Below are positions 26,118 to 35,095 of a stretch of DNA of 64,000 nucleotides, in pieces. The stretch is from contig JBCCGT010000015.1 of assembly GCA_039029135.1 (NCBI GenBank), positions 1-64,000 on the forward strand, given 5' to 3'. Position 1 is the first letter of the stretch. Every line of letters begins with the position of its first letter. The position numbers were made by a program, and so were the translations under genes. The notes under the pieces are model-generated. The model made no database searches, was not told where the DNA came from, and was given only the letters and a program-made list of their open reading frames with translations. This DNA comes from JALZVT01 sp039029135. GTDB lineage: Bacteria; Pseudomonadota; Gammaproteobacteria; Pseudomonadales; Azotimanducaceae.

Positions 26118-28956
26118 TCATCCACCGCTGTTCGTGGTTGGCGTGCCTCGTTCCGGTACGACGTTGTTGCGAATCCTGATGGACAGCCACAGCGAGCTGG
26201 CGGCTGGGCCCGAAACCGGCTGGATCACCGGGGACTACACCGGATCTTCGCTGAAGCAGTTCGTCGAACTGCTGACGAACGGCGAGTTGGGGCTGGTGGA
26301 CAACTATCCGGGCACGACCAAGCGTCACGCGCTACAGGCAACCAGTCGATACCTGCGCGAGCTGTTTCAGCCCTATCTGCGGGCAAGCGGCAAGTCTCGC
26401 CTGGTCCTGAAAACACCCAATGACATCGCTCATCTCGACTTCCTGCGCAAACTAGATCCAAAGGCAAAGTTCGTCCACATTCTGCGCGACGGTCGCGACG
26501 TTGCACTTTCGACTGTTGCGAAGCGGGGCAGTTTCTTCAGCGACGACACGCTCGGCTACGAGTTCGGTGAGCTGAACTTTGCGAACGCGCTAAAACGCTG
26601 GATAGCCTGGGAAAGGCGCGCCGCCCGCATCCTCAAGCGCATACCCGCTCAGGTACACCATCTTCGCTACGAAGCACTTGTCAGCAATCCCGCCGAAGAG
26701 ATGCAGCGGCTGTGTGCCTTTCTCGAAGTAGAGTACGAACCACAGATGCTCGAGTTCGCGAATCAGGCGCACGAGTATCCGGAATGGGAAGCGGGCTCTA
26801 CCGATGTCAAGGCGACAGATCGTGTATTGACTAGCAGCGTCGGTCGCTGGCGCGAAGAACTTAGCGCTCTCGACATCGCCGCGATCCCCGCCGCAACCAA
26901 TCGCTATCTGCTAGAACATGACTACGAGGACTCGTATGCGCGCGTCGACGCGGGACTGCTAGATCTGGCGCGCGCCGAGGTGAAGCAACGCGCCAAGGCC
27001 GAGCGCGGGCTGGAACGGCAGTTGGCGGCCACCCAGGCAGAACTGGAACATGCGCTGCAGCGTCTTGAAGCCGCCGACGTTAACGACCCGCAGCGTGTGT
27101 TCCAAGATGCCGCCGTTGATGCGATATCCGTCGCTGCGCTTCCGACGTCCGAACAATCTATCGAAGACGGCATGGCCGCGCTGCAGAAAACCCAAAGCGC
27201 GCTGCGACGCAGTTTCGAAGATCGATGGGATCGCCTAACGGCGGAGAAACTCATCGAGACCGAGCGCGCTCTTGCAGCGGATGCGAAGCTGAAACAGCTC
27301 AACAGCGACTTGCAGAACCAGGCGACCAGGCTCGCAGAGTCGGATGCGGAGCGCGATCGCCTGGCGGTGGCCTTGCGCGATGCACAGCGCGATCTGCACG
27401 ACAGCCGACAGCGGAGCCAGGATGCGGAGCACTCGGTCGCCAAGCAGGCGCTGGAAGTCTCCGCTCTGCAGGAATCTCTGGCCGCTGCGCAGCGCGAGCT
27501 GAGCCAGCTGACGGAACAACACGAGCAACAGGCCAGCGACTTCAATGCGCTGACCGAGAGTGCTGCGGCACACGAACAGCGCGCAAAGGATCTGGATTCA
27601 CGATTGGTCGCGGCGCAGCACGCGACACGGTTGATCCAGCAGGCAGCACAGGAAAACGAACGATCTGCTTGGGAAAAAGAGCAGATTATTCAATCGATTA
27701 TAAATACACGGGCCTACCGCGCCTATCGAGCCGCCAGGAGTGCGGCTCGACCTCTGGCGGCTTTGCGCAATCGATTAACCGGAGCCCCCGAACAGCAGGC
27801 GCTGGTTCACGAACCGACAGAACCGCCAGTTCCGGAAAAAGCGAAGCAGAAGATCGATCCAACCCTTTCCCCTGAAGCTCGCGAAGCCTACGAGGCCGCT
27901 GAGGCCTACGAGGCCGCTGAGGCCCACAAAGCCGCAGAGTGGGCCAAGGCTCAGGAAGCAAAAAAGGCCCGCAGTGTACAGGTAACCAACGAGCCACCGG
28001 CCACGGTGAATCTCGGCGACCAGGTGGAAGAATACTTCGGTGCCCATCGTTCGGGCTGGGCCTACGCGGTGAACAGTCTGGCGCCACTGCACGATGCGGG
28101 TTCGATCCGACTCGATACGTTCATGGAGCGGACGTTCTGCTGGGAAGGCACGCGAGACGCGATTCTCGAACCCTGGGTCGGCGTCATCCATGTGCCGCCG
28201 TCCGGTCCTGAGTGGTTCCTCGGCGAGCAGGCGAATCAGGCCTTGTTTAGCACGCCCTACTGGCAGGCAAGCGCTCCTTCCTGTCGCGGCCTGTTTTGCC
28301 TGTCCAACTATCACGGCCGGCACTTGAGGCAAATGGTAGATCTGCCTGTTGAGACGCTTATCCACCCGACCGAAACACCGGACACCCTCTGGCAACCCGA
28401 GCGGTATCGTGCCGCGACCAGACCGAAGGTCGTGCAGCTCGGTTGGTGGCTAAGGGTGCTGCACGGCATCTACGAATTACCCGCTGCGGGCTTCGACAAG
28501 ATCTTCCTGCGTCCACGCAGCGACGACGTATTCCTCGCCGCGCTGGAGACCGAGCGCAGCATCCACATCGACAGCGGCCTCTTTCGGCCAGACATGACCG
28601 CGAGCGTCACAGAGCTCGAGTTTCTATCGAACGACGACTACGACCGGCTGTTGTCGGAGTGCGTCGTATTCATGCAGCTGTACGATGCAAGCGCGAACAA
28701 CGCGGTTATCGAGTGCATCGTCCGCAATACGCCAATCCTGATCAATCCACTGGATCCCGTGATCGAGTACCTGGGAAGCGGCTATCCCTTGTATTTCAGC
28801 ACGCTTGAAGAAGCCGCGGAGAAAGCCGCGAATCGCGAATTGGTGCTGCACGCCCACGAATACCTCGTCAATCACCCCATCAAACCAAAGTTGACGGGCG
28901 ACTACTTCCGTCAGTCTCTAGCCAACTCGCCGATGCTAAGGAATGCGAAGCTGTGA
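26101..28956 (+). CDS. Sulfotransferase / coiled-coil / glycosyltransferase-like fusion
   Basis: Large protein of 951 residues. Residues 1-270 are a sulfotransferase: 5'-phosphosulfate loop VGVPRSGTTLLRIL (from 13) and 3'-phosphate motif RDGRDVALST (129-138). Residues of about 280-545 are a long Ala/Gln/Glu-rich coiled coil, followed by a charged spacer with a six-residue EAYEAA repeat (about 595-612). The last 310 residues (about 640-951) look like a GT-B-type transferase half, with VFMQLYDASANNAVIECIVRNTP near the end where donor-binding sequences fall. The start is TTG with ggaggag eight bases upstream, 17 bases inside the previous gene. It could couple sulfation with chain building or measure chain length; this is inference. 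Confidence 0.8.
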   Translation: MKTVSDHPPLFVVGVPRSGTTLLRILMDSHSELAAGPETGWITGDYTGSSLKQFVELLTNGELGLVDNYPGTTKRHALQATSRYLRELFQPYLRASGKSRLVLKTPNDIAHLDFLRKLDPKAKFVHILRDGRDVALSTVAKRGSFFSDDTLGYEFGELNFANALKRWIAWERRAARILKRIPAQVHHLRYEALVSNPAEEMQRLCAFLEVEYEPQMLEFANQAHEYPEWEAGSTDVKATDRVLTSSVGRWREELSALDIAAIPAATNRYLLEHDYEDSYARVDAGLLDLARAEVKQRAKAERGLERQLAATQAELEHALQRLEAADVNDPQRVFQDAAVDAISVAALPTSEQSIEDGMAALQKTQSALRRSFEDRWDRLTAEKLIETERALAADAKLKQLNSDLQNQATRLAESDAERDRLAVALRDAQRDLHDSRQRSQDAEHSVAKQALEVSALQESLAAAQRELSQLTEQHEQQASDFNALTESAAAHEQRAKDLDSRLVAAQHATRLIQQAAQENERSAWEKEQIIQSIINTRAYRAYRAARSAARPLAALRNRLTGAPEQQALVHEPTEPPVPEKAKQKIDPTLSPEAREAYEAAEAYEAAEAHKAAEWAKAQEAKKARSVQVTNEPPATVNLGDQVEEYFGAHRSGWAYAVNSLAPLHDAGSIRLDTFMERTFCWEGTRDAILEPWVGVIHVPPSGPEWFLGEQANQALFSTPYWQASAPSCRGLFCLSNYHGRHLRQMVDLPVETLIHPTETPDTLWQPERYRAATRPKVVQLGWWLRVLHGIYELPAAGFDKIFLRPRSDDVFLAALETERSIHIDSGLFRPDMTASVTELEFLSNDDYDRLLSECVVFMQLYDASANNAVIECIVRNTPILINPLDPVIEYLGSGYPLYFSTLEEAAEKAANRELVLHAHEYLVNHPIKPKLTGDYFRQSLANSPMLRNAKL
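27883..27936 (+). repeat. 18-base tandem repeat encoding EAYEAA/EAHKAA
   Basis: Three 18-base units at 27883-27900, 27901-27918 and 27919-27936 encode EAYEAA, EAYEAA and EAHKAA. The first two differ by one base. The repeat is in the linker between the coiled coil and the C-terminal domain and may vary in copy number between strains. Confidence 0.8.
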
Positions 28957-29732
28957 AAATCTCTGTTGTGACTCCCTGTCTGAACGCCAGCGATCATATC
29001 GAGGTCGCGATCAGGAGCGTGATGGGCCAGAGCTATCCTTACTACGAGCACGTCGTCGTCGACGGCGGCTCCAATGATGGCACTGTAGGGATTCTGGAAC
29101 GGTATCCACATCTGATTTGGGTTTCCGAGCCTGACAGCGGCCAATCGAATGCCATGAACAAGGGATTCGATATGACGACCGGCGACATTGTGGTCTACCT
29201 TAATGCCGACGACTATTTCCTGCCCGACGCGTTCGCAACGGTCATCCCGCATTTCGAGCACGGTGCGCGCTTCGTCGTCGGCGATGTCCTAGTGAAGATG
29301 GATGGCGGCTATTTCCTCAATTCGCCGCGCACCGAGTTTCGCGAGATGGTTCGGCACTGGGAACCCAACGCCTTTCCTAACAATCCGGTTGGGTACTTCT
29401 ATACGCGCGACATCCAGCAGTCGCTGCCGTTCAACGAAGACAACCATCTGATGATGGATGTTGAGTTTCTGCTGGACGCCAGTCTGCAGACACCGTTCAC
29501 CAAGATTAACGAGGTTCTTGGCGTGTATCGCGCGTTCGGGGACACCAAAACGCTGCAGGTGCAGGTCGATCCGGACTACTGGCAGGAAAGCAGTTTTCGC
29601 GTGCTCGACAGATTCGTCACTGAACTCCCCGAGGCGGAGCAGCCAGGATTCCTCGCCGACCGTGCCGCCGGATTGAATATGCGTCGGGAAGAGGCGCTGC
29701 GCAGTATTGGCGAGGGTTTGAAGACCGCATAG
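28953..29732 (+). CDS. Glycosyltransferase family 2
   Basis: GT2 enzyme of 259 residues. The N-terminal ISVVTPCLNASDHIEVAIRS and VVDGGSNDGTV are the nucleotide-binding segments and NADDYF supplies the DxD-like metal site. It resembles bacterial enzymes that add single sugars to O-antigen or capsule repeat units. The start is GTG overlapping the previous stop as GTGA. It is the last gene of the coupled chain that begins with the second Wzm. Confidence 0.88.
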   Translation: MKISVVTPCLNASDHIEVAIRSVMGQSYPYYEHVVVDGGSNDGTVGILERYPHLIWVSEPDSGQSNAMNKGFDMTTGDIVVYLNADDYFLPDAFATVIPHFEHGARFVVGDVLVKMDGGYFLNSPRTEFREMVRHWEPNAFPNNPVGYFYTRDIQQSLPFNEDNHLMMDVEFLLDASLQTPFTKINEVLGVYRAFGDTKTLQVQVDPDYWQESSFRVLDRFVTELPEAEQPGFLADRAAGLNMRREEALRSIGEGLKTA

Positions 29733-29788
29733 CGTCGACCTGCTGAGACCGGCGCCGCAAGATACCCGCGACCGATCGAGACGCGGTC

Positions 29789-31966
29789 CTAGTTAGACGC
29801 CGGCGCGTTGTTCAGCACCAGTCGATACAGCCGCAGACCCAGGTTGCGCGGGTCGGCGTTGATACCAAGATCGACCGGGCGACGTGGCGACTTAATCGCG
29901 ACCTGCAGCTCCATCTGCGCGCGCACAAGTTCATGCGGCACGTCGATCGACAGCTCTCGCATCGCCTGGCTGTCGAAGGTCGCCTGCTGCAGCAGCGTCC
30001 CGTTCACAGACAGGGCCGCCTGAATAGGCGTGCCGTCCGGCACAAACGCGCCGCTGCGCAGGGACAGTGTCATCCCGTTGCCGGCATAGTTCGCCAGATC
30101 AATATCGAATTCCAGCGCGAGTCGGTCACCGTTGGTCCAGGTGTGCTGTTGTTCCGCAGCGGACAGGCCGATAGACACGCAGAACGGCAGACGCGCGTTC
30201 GCTTTGAACTCGACAACCTGTCCCAGGGCGTAGCGACAAGTTCCGGAGCTCGTGCCGGCAAACTGCCAGTTCGATTGTTCCCAGTGACTGCCTCGAATGC
30301 TGAATTCTCGGGAGACCGGCAGATAGTCACGCTCCGCCAGCACGCCTTTCCACTCGAACCCCCAGTAGCGGCGCGTTCTGGTTTGCTCTTCCGTCAGGGT
30401 CTTGAGCGGCACGCCGCCGGTTTCCTTCGTATCGTCCGGCAAGCCCAGCGCGTCTAGGATGCTCGGGCGCACATCGGCGAGCGACGCAGGGGCATCGCTG
30501 ATCTGCAGCGGCTGGCTGGCACCCGGCAATTTCACCAACAGCAACGCGGAGGAGCGAGACATGTCCCAGGCGGAGGGTCTTTCCGGGCCAGTCTCCGGGA
30601 CCTTCTGTATGTCAAACCAGCTACCGTGATCCGAGTGGATGACGATCAGAGAAGATTCCAACACGCCCGCCTCGCGCATGGCCTCCAACAGCTGCGCCGT
30701 TAGCCGGGTGGCGCATACGGCCTGACGCATGAAACTCGCCCTTTCGAAGGGCTGGCGGCCAACGAACTCGCACTCAGCGTTCGTCACGGCCGGCAAATGA
30801 GGCAGCGCGACGTGGTAGTAGTTGTACTGCGGGGGCAGCGCCGAATCGGCGCGCAGCTGCGCAATCGCCCTACGCAGAAAAGCTACCGCCTGATACGGCA
30901 GCGTGCGCATGCGGGCATCACCCACCGCGAAGCGCGATTGCAGAAACTGCGCGCTGCTGTCGAACAGCGCCGCCTTGATGAGGTGCGGACCCGCGCGAAA
31001 GAGTCCGTAATCGAGCAATCGCAGTGATGCGTTGGTGGCCGCCTGCTCTGCCGAGGTCCCCGGAACGATGCGGCACTCATAGCCCATGCGTCGACAGAGG
31101 AAATACTTGCCGACGAGCTGAGCGTCATAGCCTGACTCCATCAGCCTGGCCGCAATACCCGCGCGCGGCAGATCGCGGGCGATCTGGTCGGCCAGCGGTT
31201 CGCTGTAATCGTAGAGCTCTCCGGTGAGAATGGCGTGCATGGAGACGTTGGTCGTGGGAAACAGGCCGGTGGCGTCGCGATAGAAGGTGAAGCCGCGAAA
31301 GGCATCGGCGTACTCGGGATGCTGCTCGAGCACCGCATCGAAGAGCCCGCTGCCGAACTCATCGAGAACGATGTGCAGCACGTTCGTGCCGCCGCCATAG
31401 TCGAAATAGCGCGGCGGTATCTCCCGACTCTGCAGCGACGCGGCGGCCTCGGAACGTTCGGGCAGCGTGGTCAGAGCGAGCACCGTTTGCGCCGCGATCA
31501 GGAGACCGCAGACAAAGGCCGCGTTAGCGACGATCGGTCGCGGACGCAGTAGCGCGAAACCAATAGCCGCGAGCCACAGCGGAATCTCATAGAGCGACCG
31601 CCAGCGGTTTGGCTCAAAATCGAGGCCGCTGCCATCCAGCTTGCCGTAGCTGAATGACAGCAGATTGGACTGCAGCCAGACCAGCAGCACCACCGCCAGC
31701 GCCGCCGCGAACCAGCGTACCCAGCGCCTGAGTACAAATAGCAGGGTTGCATAGCCGGCAAACGCGGCCAGCGCCCAGGGCCAGGCGCTGCGCAGCAACC
31801 CGGTCAGCGAGGTCGAAAACTCGTGAACGTTGTTTTGATAGACGGACGCCGGATTAAAGACGAACAGCGTCAGCGCGAGGAGCGCCGCCGCGAGCAAGGC
31901 CGTGCCCAGGCCGGGCACAACTGCGTTCGCGCCATCCGCAGCAGTCGAGCGTGTGCCTGACGTCAT
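29789..31966 (-). CDS. Membrane-anchored sulfatase/alkaline-phosphatase-fold protein
   Basis: Protein of 725 residues with four or five N-terminal hydrophobic helices (within about 15-170) and a large periplasmic domain of the sulfatase/alkaline phosphatase superfamily. Landmarks are NVLHIVLDEFGSGLFD (first metal aspartate), GLFPTTNVSMHAILTG around the presumed nucleophile, and LIVIHSDHGSW with the C-terminal metal Asp-His. The nucleophile region lacks the CxPxR motif of true sulfatases. A phospho-group transferase of the LtaS/MdoB/EptA type is therefore as likely as a sulfatase. It lies 33 bases downstream of the YLDPGTGS protein gene. Confidence 0.8.
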   Translation of the reverse strand: MTSGTRSTAADGANAVVPGLGTALLAAALLALTLFVFNPASVYQNNVHEFSTSLTGLLRSAWPWALAAFAGYATLLFVLRRWVRWFAAALAVVLLVWLQSNLLSFSYGKLDGSGLDFEPNRWRSLYEIPLWLAAIGFALLRPRPIVANAAFVCGLLIAAQTVLALTTLPERSEAAASLQSREIPPRYFDYGGGTNVLHIVLDEFGSGLFDAVLEQHPEYADAFRGFTFYRDATGLFPTTNVSMHAILTGELYDYSEPLADQIARDLPRAGIAARLMESGYDAQLVGKYFLCRRMGYECRIVPGTSAEQAATNASLRLLDYGLFRAGPHLIKAALFDSSAQFLQSRFAVGDARMRTLPYQAVAFLRRAIAQLRADSALPPQYNYYHVALPHLPAVTNAECEFVGRQPFERASFMRQAVCATRLTAQLLEAMREAGVLESSLIVIHSDHGSWFDIQKVPETGPERPSAWDMSRSSALLLVKLPGASQPLQISDAPASLADVRPSILDALGLPDDTKETGGVPLKTLTEEQTRTRRYWGFEWKGVLAERDYLPVSREFSIRGSHWEQSNWQFAGTSSGTCRYALGQVVEFKANARLPFCVSIGLSAAEQQHTWTNGDRLALEFDIDLANYAGNGMTLSLRSGAFVPDGTPIQAALSVNGTLLQQATFDSQAMRELSIDVPHELVRAQMELQVAIKSPRRPVDLGINADPRNLGLRLYRLVLNNAPASN

Positions 31967-31999
31967 GCCCGGCGACGATGCGACGCAGTCTTTGGTTGG

Positions 32000-32257
32000 C
32001 TAGTCGGGGCTGCTGGGCGTCTTGGCAGGTTCTTCGATCTGCTCCGCCGTTTTTTCGGGGTCTGCGTTGCGACGCAGGCCGAGGAATCCGAGCACCCGGT
32101 GCCAGTAGACCTTGAGCGTCAGCCCGATTGCCGCCAGGGCCGCGATCAGCCCCTGGATCAGAGCAGAGCCGGTACCGGGATCGAGATAGGCGTGAGCGAC
32201 GCCGGGGGCGCCCAACAGTAGAAAGACGAACAGAATGACGACCGGTGTAAGCTTCAT
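32000..32257 (-). CDS. Small YLDPGTGS-motif membrane protein
   Basis: Protein of 85 residues with a signal or first helix (LTPVVILFVFLLLGAPGVAHA), then YLDPGTGSALIQ leading into a second helix (about 35-55), and a charged tail. The YLDPGTGS motif recurs in small proteins next to polysaccharide and sulfatase-fold genes in many bacteria, but no activity is known to me. The ATG at 32257 is chosen because the upstream codons are not hydrophobic. It is the first gene after a clear minus-strand promoter. Confidence 0.75.
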   Translation of the reverse strand: MKLTPVVILFVFLLLGAPGVAHAYLDPGTGSALIQGLIAALAAIGLTLKVYWHRVLGFLGLRRNADPEKTAEQIEEPAKTPSSPD

Positions 32258-32347
32258 ATCGGTGGCTCTCGGTTCATGTTGCACGGCACCCGCAGGCGAC
32301 GCCGCGAGCATTCGACGGGTTCACGCCCCACGCCGCAGTTCCTTCAT

Positions 32348-32376
32348 AATACTGAATCGCTGTTAAGGCCTCAATC
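32348..32376 (-). promoter_or_regulatory. Sigma-70-type promoter for the YLDPGTGS/sulfatase-fold genes
   Basis: On the minus strand TTGAGG (32371-32376) and TATTAT (32348-32353) are spaced by exactly 17 bases. Transcription would begin near 32341 and read into the small membrane protein at 32257. The site lies in the divergent gap before the methyltransferase gene. Confidence 0.55.
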
Positions 32377-32432
32377 GCACCGCCGCGTAAGGTCACCCAC
32401 ACAACCCGCATATCGCCAAGGATTGCTACCCA

Positions 32433-33818
32433 TTGAGTGACTCCCAACCTCTGCCCTCCTCGTTCCGCGATCCATCCGGCCACATGTTCGAACGAGAAGG
32501 CAAGCTGTATCGACAAATCAACGAATCCTACGCTGCCGACTACGAGCGCCTGACGGCATCGGGCCTGTACGACGCTCTGGTCAACCGCGGCTGGCTGATC
32601 CCGCACGAGGAGTGCGAGGAGCCCGGTGACGGCTGGCGCGTCATCGCGCCCGAGCGCATCCCCTACGTCTCCTATCCCTACGAATGGTGTTTCAGCCAAC
32701 TGCGCGATGCGGCCCTGCTGACGCTCGACATTCAGCTGCTCGCGCTCGATCACGGGATGACGCTCAAGGACGCCTCCGCGTTCAACGTTCAGTTTCGCGG
32801 CGCGCGGCCTGTGTTCATCGACACGCTATCGTTCGCGCAGCTAGACGCAGAAGCCCCTTGGATCGCGTATCGCCAGTACTGCCAGCACTTCCTCGCCCCG
32901 CTGGCGCTGATGAGCTACGCCGAGCCGAGAGTGCGCAAACTGCTGCTGGGCTTTATCGACGGCGTGCCACTGGACCTGGCCGCCCGCCTGCTACCGCTGC
33001 GCAGTCGCCTGCGCTACTCGATGCTGGCACACATCCATCTGCACGCGCGCAGCCAAGGTCAGCACGCCGATTCGCAGGGCGCGGCCGGCGGCCGCAAGAT
33101 GAGCCTGACGCTCTTGAAGGCGCTGATCCAGAGTCTGCGCAGCGCCACCCAGAAGTGCGAACTACCGAGCCGCCTGAACACAGAGTGGGGTGATTACTAC
33201 AGCGATACCAACTATTCGATCGAGTCGATGGACGACAAAGAGGTGCTCATCAACACGCTGGTCAAAAAATACGCCCCGGCCGATGGGACCGTGCACGACC
33301 TGGGTGCAAACACCGGCCGCTTCAGCCGCATCGCAGCACAGCTACAGATGCAGGTCGTCTCTCACGACATCGACGAACTGGCAGTAGAACGCAACTACTT
33401 GGCGGGTAGACAAGCACAAGGGGTCGATCACACGCACGTCCTGCCGCTCGTTCTCGACCTCACCAATCCGACACCGGCGCTCGGCTGGAACGCCTCGGAG
33501 CGGGACGGTTTCACAGACCGCTGCCGTGGCGACGTCGTGATGGCGCTGGCGCTCATTCACCATCTGGCGATCAGCAACAACACGCCGCTCGGCAAGGTGG
33601 CGGAATTCCTGGCTCCACTGAGCCGTACGCTGATCATCGAGTTCGTCCCCAAGGGTGACTCCCAAGTCGATCGGTTGCTCGCGACCCGCGAAGACATCTT
33701 TCCCGACTACCACGAACAGGGCTTCGAGGCCGCGTTCGCGCCCTATTTCGACCTCAAGGAAAAACAGCCGGTCGGCGGGACAAACCGCACGATGTATGCG
33801 TTCGAATCGCGCCGCTGA
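32433..33818 (+). CDS. SAM-dependent methyltransferase, NoeA-like
   Basis: Protein of 461 residues. An N-terminal region (MFEREGKLYRQINESYAADY, then FIDTLSF) matches a family related to the nodulation protein NoeA. The C-terminal half holds a class I methyltransferase fold with motif I VHDLGANTGRFSRIAAQ and a later acidic strand in VVSHDIDELAVERNY. It probably methylates a sugar or lipid-linked glycan. The start is a TTG because no ATG lies near; the ribosome site is weak. YidC-like and GDP-fucose genes follow. Confidence 0.8.
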   Translation: MSDSQPLPSSFRDPSGHMFEREGKLYRQINESYAADYERLTASGLYDALVNRGWLIPHEECEEPGDGWRVIAPERIPYVSYPYEWCFSQLRDAALLTLDIQLLALDHGMTLKDASAFNVQFRGARPVFIDTLSFAQLDAEAPWIAYRQYCQHFLAPLALMSYAEPRVRKLLLGFIDGVPLDLAARLLPLRSRLRYSMLAHIHLHARSQGQHADSQGAAGGRKMSLTLLKALIQSLRSATQKCELPSRLNTEWGDYYSDTNYSIESMDDKEVLINTLVKKYAPADGTVHDLGANTGRFSRIAAQLQMQVVSHDIDELAVERNYLAGRQAQGVDHTHVLPLVLDLTNPTPALGWNASERDGFTDRCRGDVVMALALIHHLAISNNTPLGKVAEFLAPLSRTLIIEFVPKGDSQVDRLLATREDIFPDYHEQGFEAAFAPYFDLKEKQPVGGTNRTMYAFESRR

Positions 33819-33839
33819 TGATTTGAGCGCGTTTAGCCG

Positions 33840-35027
33840 ATGTACTCTTCAAAAACCCTGATCGCTGCGCAGCTAGCCGCTCTCATGCTGGTCGCGCCCA
33901 GCACTGTGGCCGCCGAAAACCCGTTCGAAGTGCTGCCCTCAGAGGCAGTCAGCATCGAGCGCTCCAACGTCTCGGACTGCGCGCACTGCGAAGCAGTGAG
34001 CCTGACCAACGGCGGAACCGGCGACACCGTCGTCCGGGTGCGCATCGACCCATTTCCAGAAACCGCGCCCAACGATCGATCACTGGGTAGCTGGATCTAC
34101 ACTTATCAACGCCAGCTGGTGCGTATCGACGGCGGTGTCGTGCCCACCAATGATGCTACGCCCGTCGCGCTTACGGGTATCGCATCCCAGCGACGCTTCG
34201 AACTGCGAGCGCTGCACCTCGACGGCGAGCCGGTCAGCTACACGCCAGGCCAATGGAGCATCGACATCCCTATTTCGGGCGGCGCGAACCGCAACCTACT
34301 GCTCTACGCCGGTCCTGCCCGTGTCGACGCCATTCCCGAGCCGGTCGCCGATTTCCACTACTGGCAGCTCTGGTGGCCGCTCGCCGCCCTGTGCCGCGCG
34401 GTCGAGCGGTTCATGATCGCGGCGCTGCCGTGGCTTAGCAGCTCCGGTGTGGTCTTGCTGATCGTCGCCGTGGTCCGTCTGCTGACATTTCCGATCAATC
34501 GCTGGTCAATACGAAGTCAGAATGCGTTCGAGGCCGTCCAAACGAAAATCGCGCCCGAGGTCGCCGACATCAAAACCCGACTCCGCGGTGGCGACCAGAG
34601 CGAAGCCATTCTGGCGCTCTATCAGGCCAATGGTATGAACCCGCTGTCCGGGCTGAAAGGCAGCGTCGGCTTACTGGTTCAGATTCCGATTTTGATCGCG
34701 ATGTTCAACGTCGCGTCCGACTCGGCCGCACTCAGCGGCCAGCCGATGCTGTGGGTGGACGACGCCGCACAGCCAGAGCATAGCTTCGCCTGGGGCGCTG
34801 ACATTCCGCTGCTTGGCGGCTACTTCAACCTCATTGCGCTGGCGCTCGCCGCGTTTCTGATTGGCAGCGAGGTGTTCAAGAAGCCCCGCTCAACCGGTTC
34901 GCTGATCTTCGCGATTGTGGTCGGCCTGCTGCTGTACTCGTTTCCAGCCTTCCTGGTGACCTACTGGTTCCTCATCAGCATCGCGCAAAAGATCGAGCAG
35001 GTGCTCGCGAGTAGCGGCGGCGATTAA
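33840..35027 (+). CDS. Accessory YidC/Oxa1-family membrane protein
   Basis: Protein of 395 residues with a cleavable-looking signal peptide, a 150-residue periplasmic beta-rich region and then five helices of the YidC/Oxa1 insertase core. The groove arginine is conserved as Arg212 in VVRLLTFPINRWSIRSQ, and LVQIPILIAMFNV is the family's third-helix motif. It is shorter than housekeeping YidC (about 550 residues), has no rnpA or mnmE neighbour, and sits in a glycan locus. It is therefore a specialised paralogue, perhaps for inserting the sulfatase-fold or YLDPGTGS proteins. That role is inference. Confidence 0.85.
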   Translation: MYSSKTLIAAQLAALMLVAPSTVAAENPFEVLPSEAVSIERSNVSDCAHCEAVSLTNGGTGDTVVRVRIDPFPETAPNDRSLGSWIYTYQRQLVRIDGGVVPTNDATPVALTGIASQRRFELRALHLDGEPVSYTPGQWSIDIPISGGANRNLLLYAGPARVDAIPEPVADFHYWQLWWPLAALCRAVERFMIAALPWLSSSGVVLLIVAVVRLLTFPINRWSIRSQNAFEAVQTKIAPEVADIKTRLRGGDQSEAILALYQANGMNPLSGLKGSVGLLVQIPILIAMFNVASDSAALSGQPMLWVDDAAQPEHSFAWGADIPLLGGYFNLIALALAAFLIGSEVFKKPRSTGSLIFAIVVGLLLYSFPAFLVTYWFLISIAQKIEQVLASSGGD

Positions 35028-35095
35028 CCACCGCAGTCCATTGGCAGCCAGATCCTCGGCGCCATGGTTCTGGCGCGCAGCCTTGTGCGCTTCAG

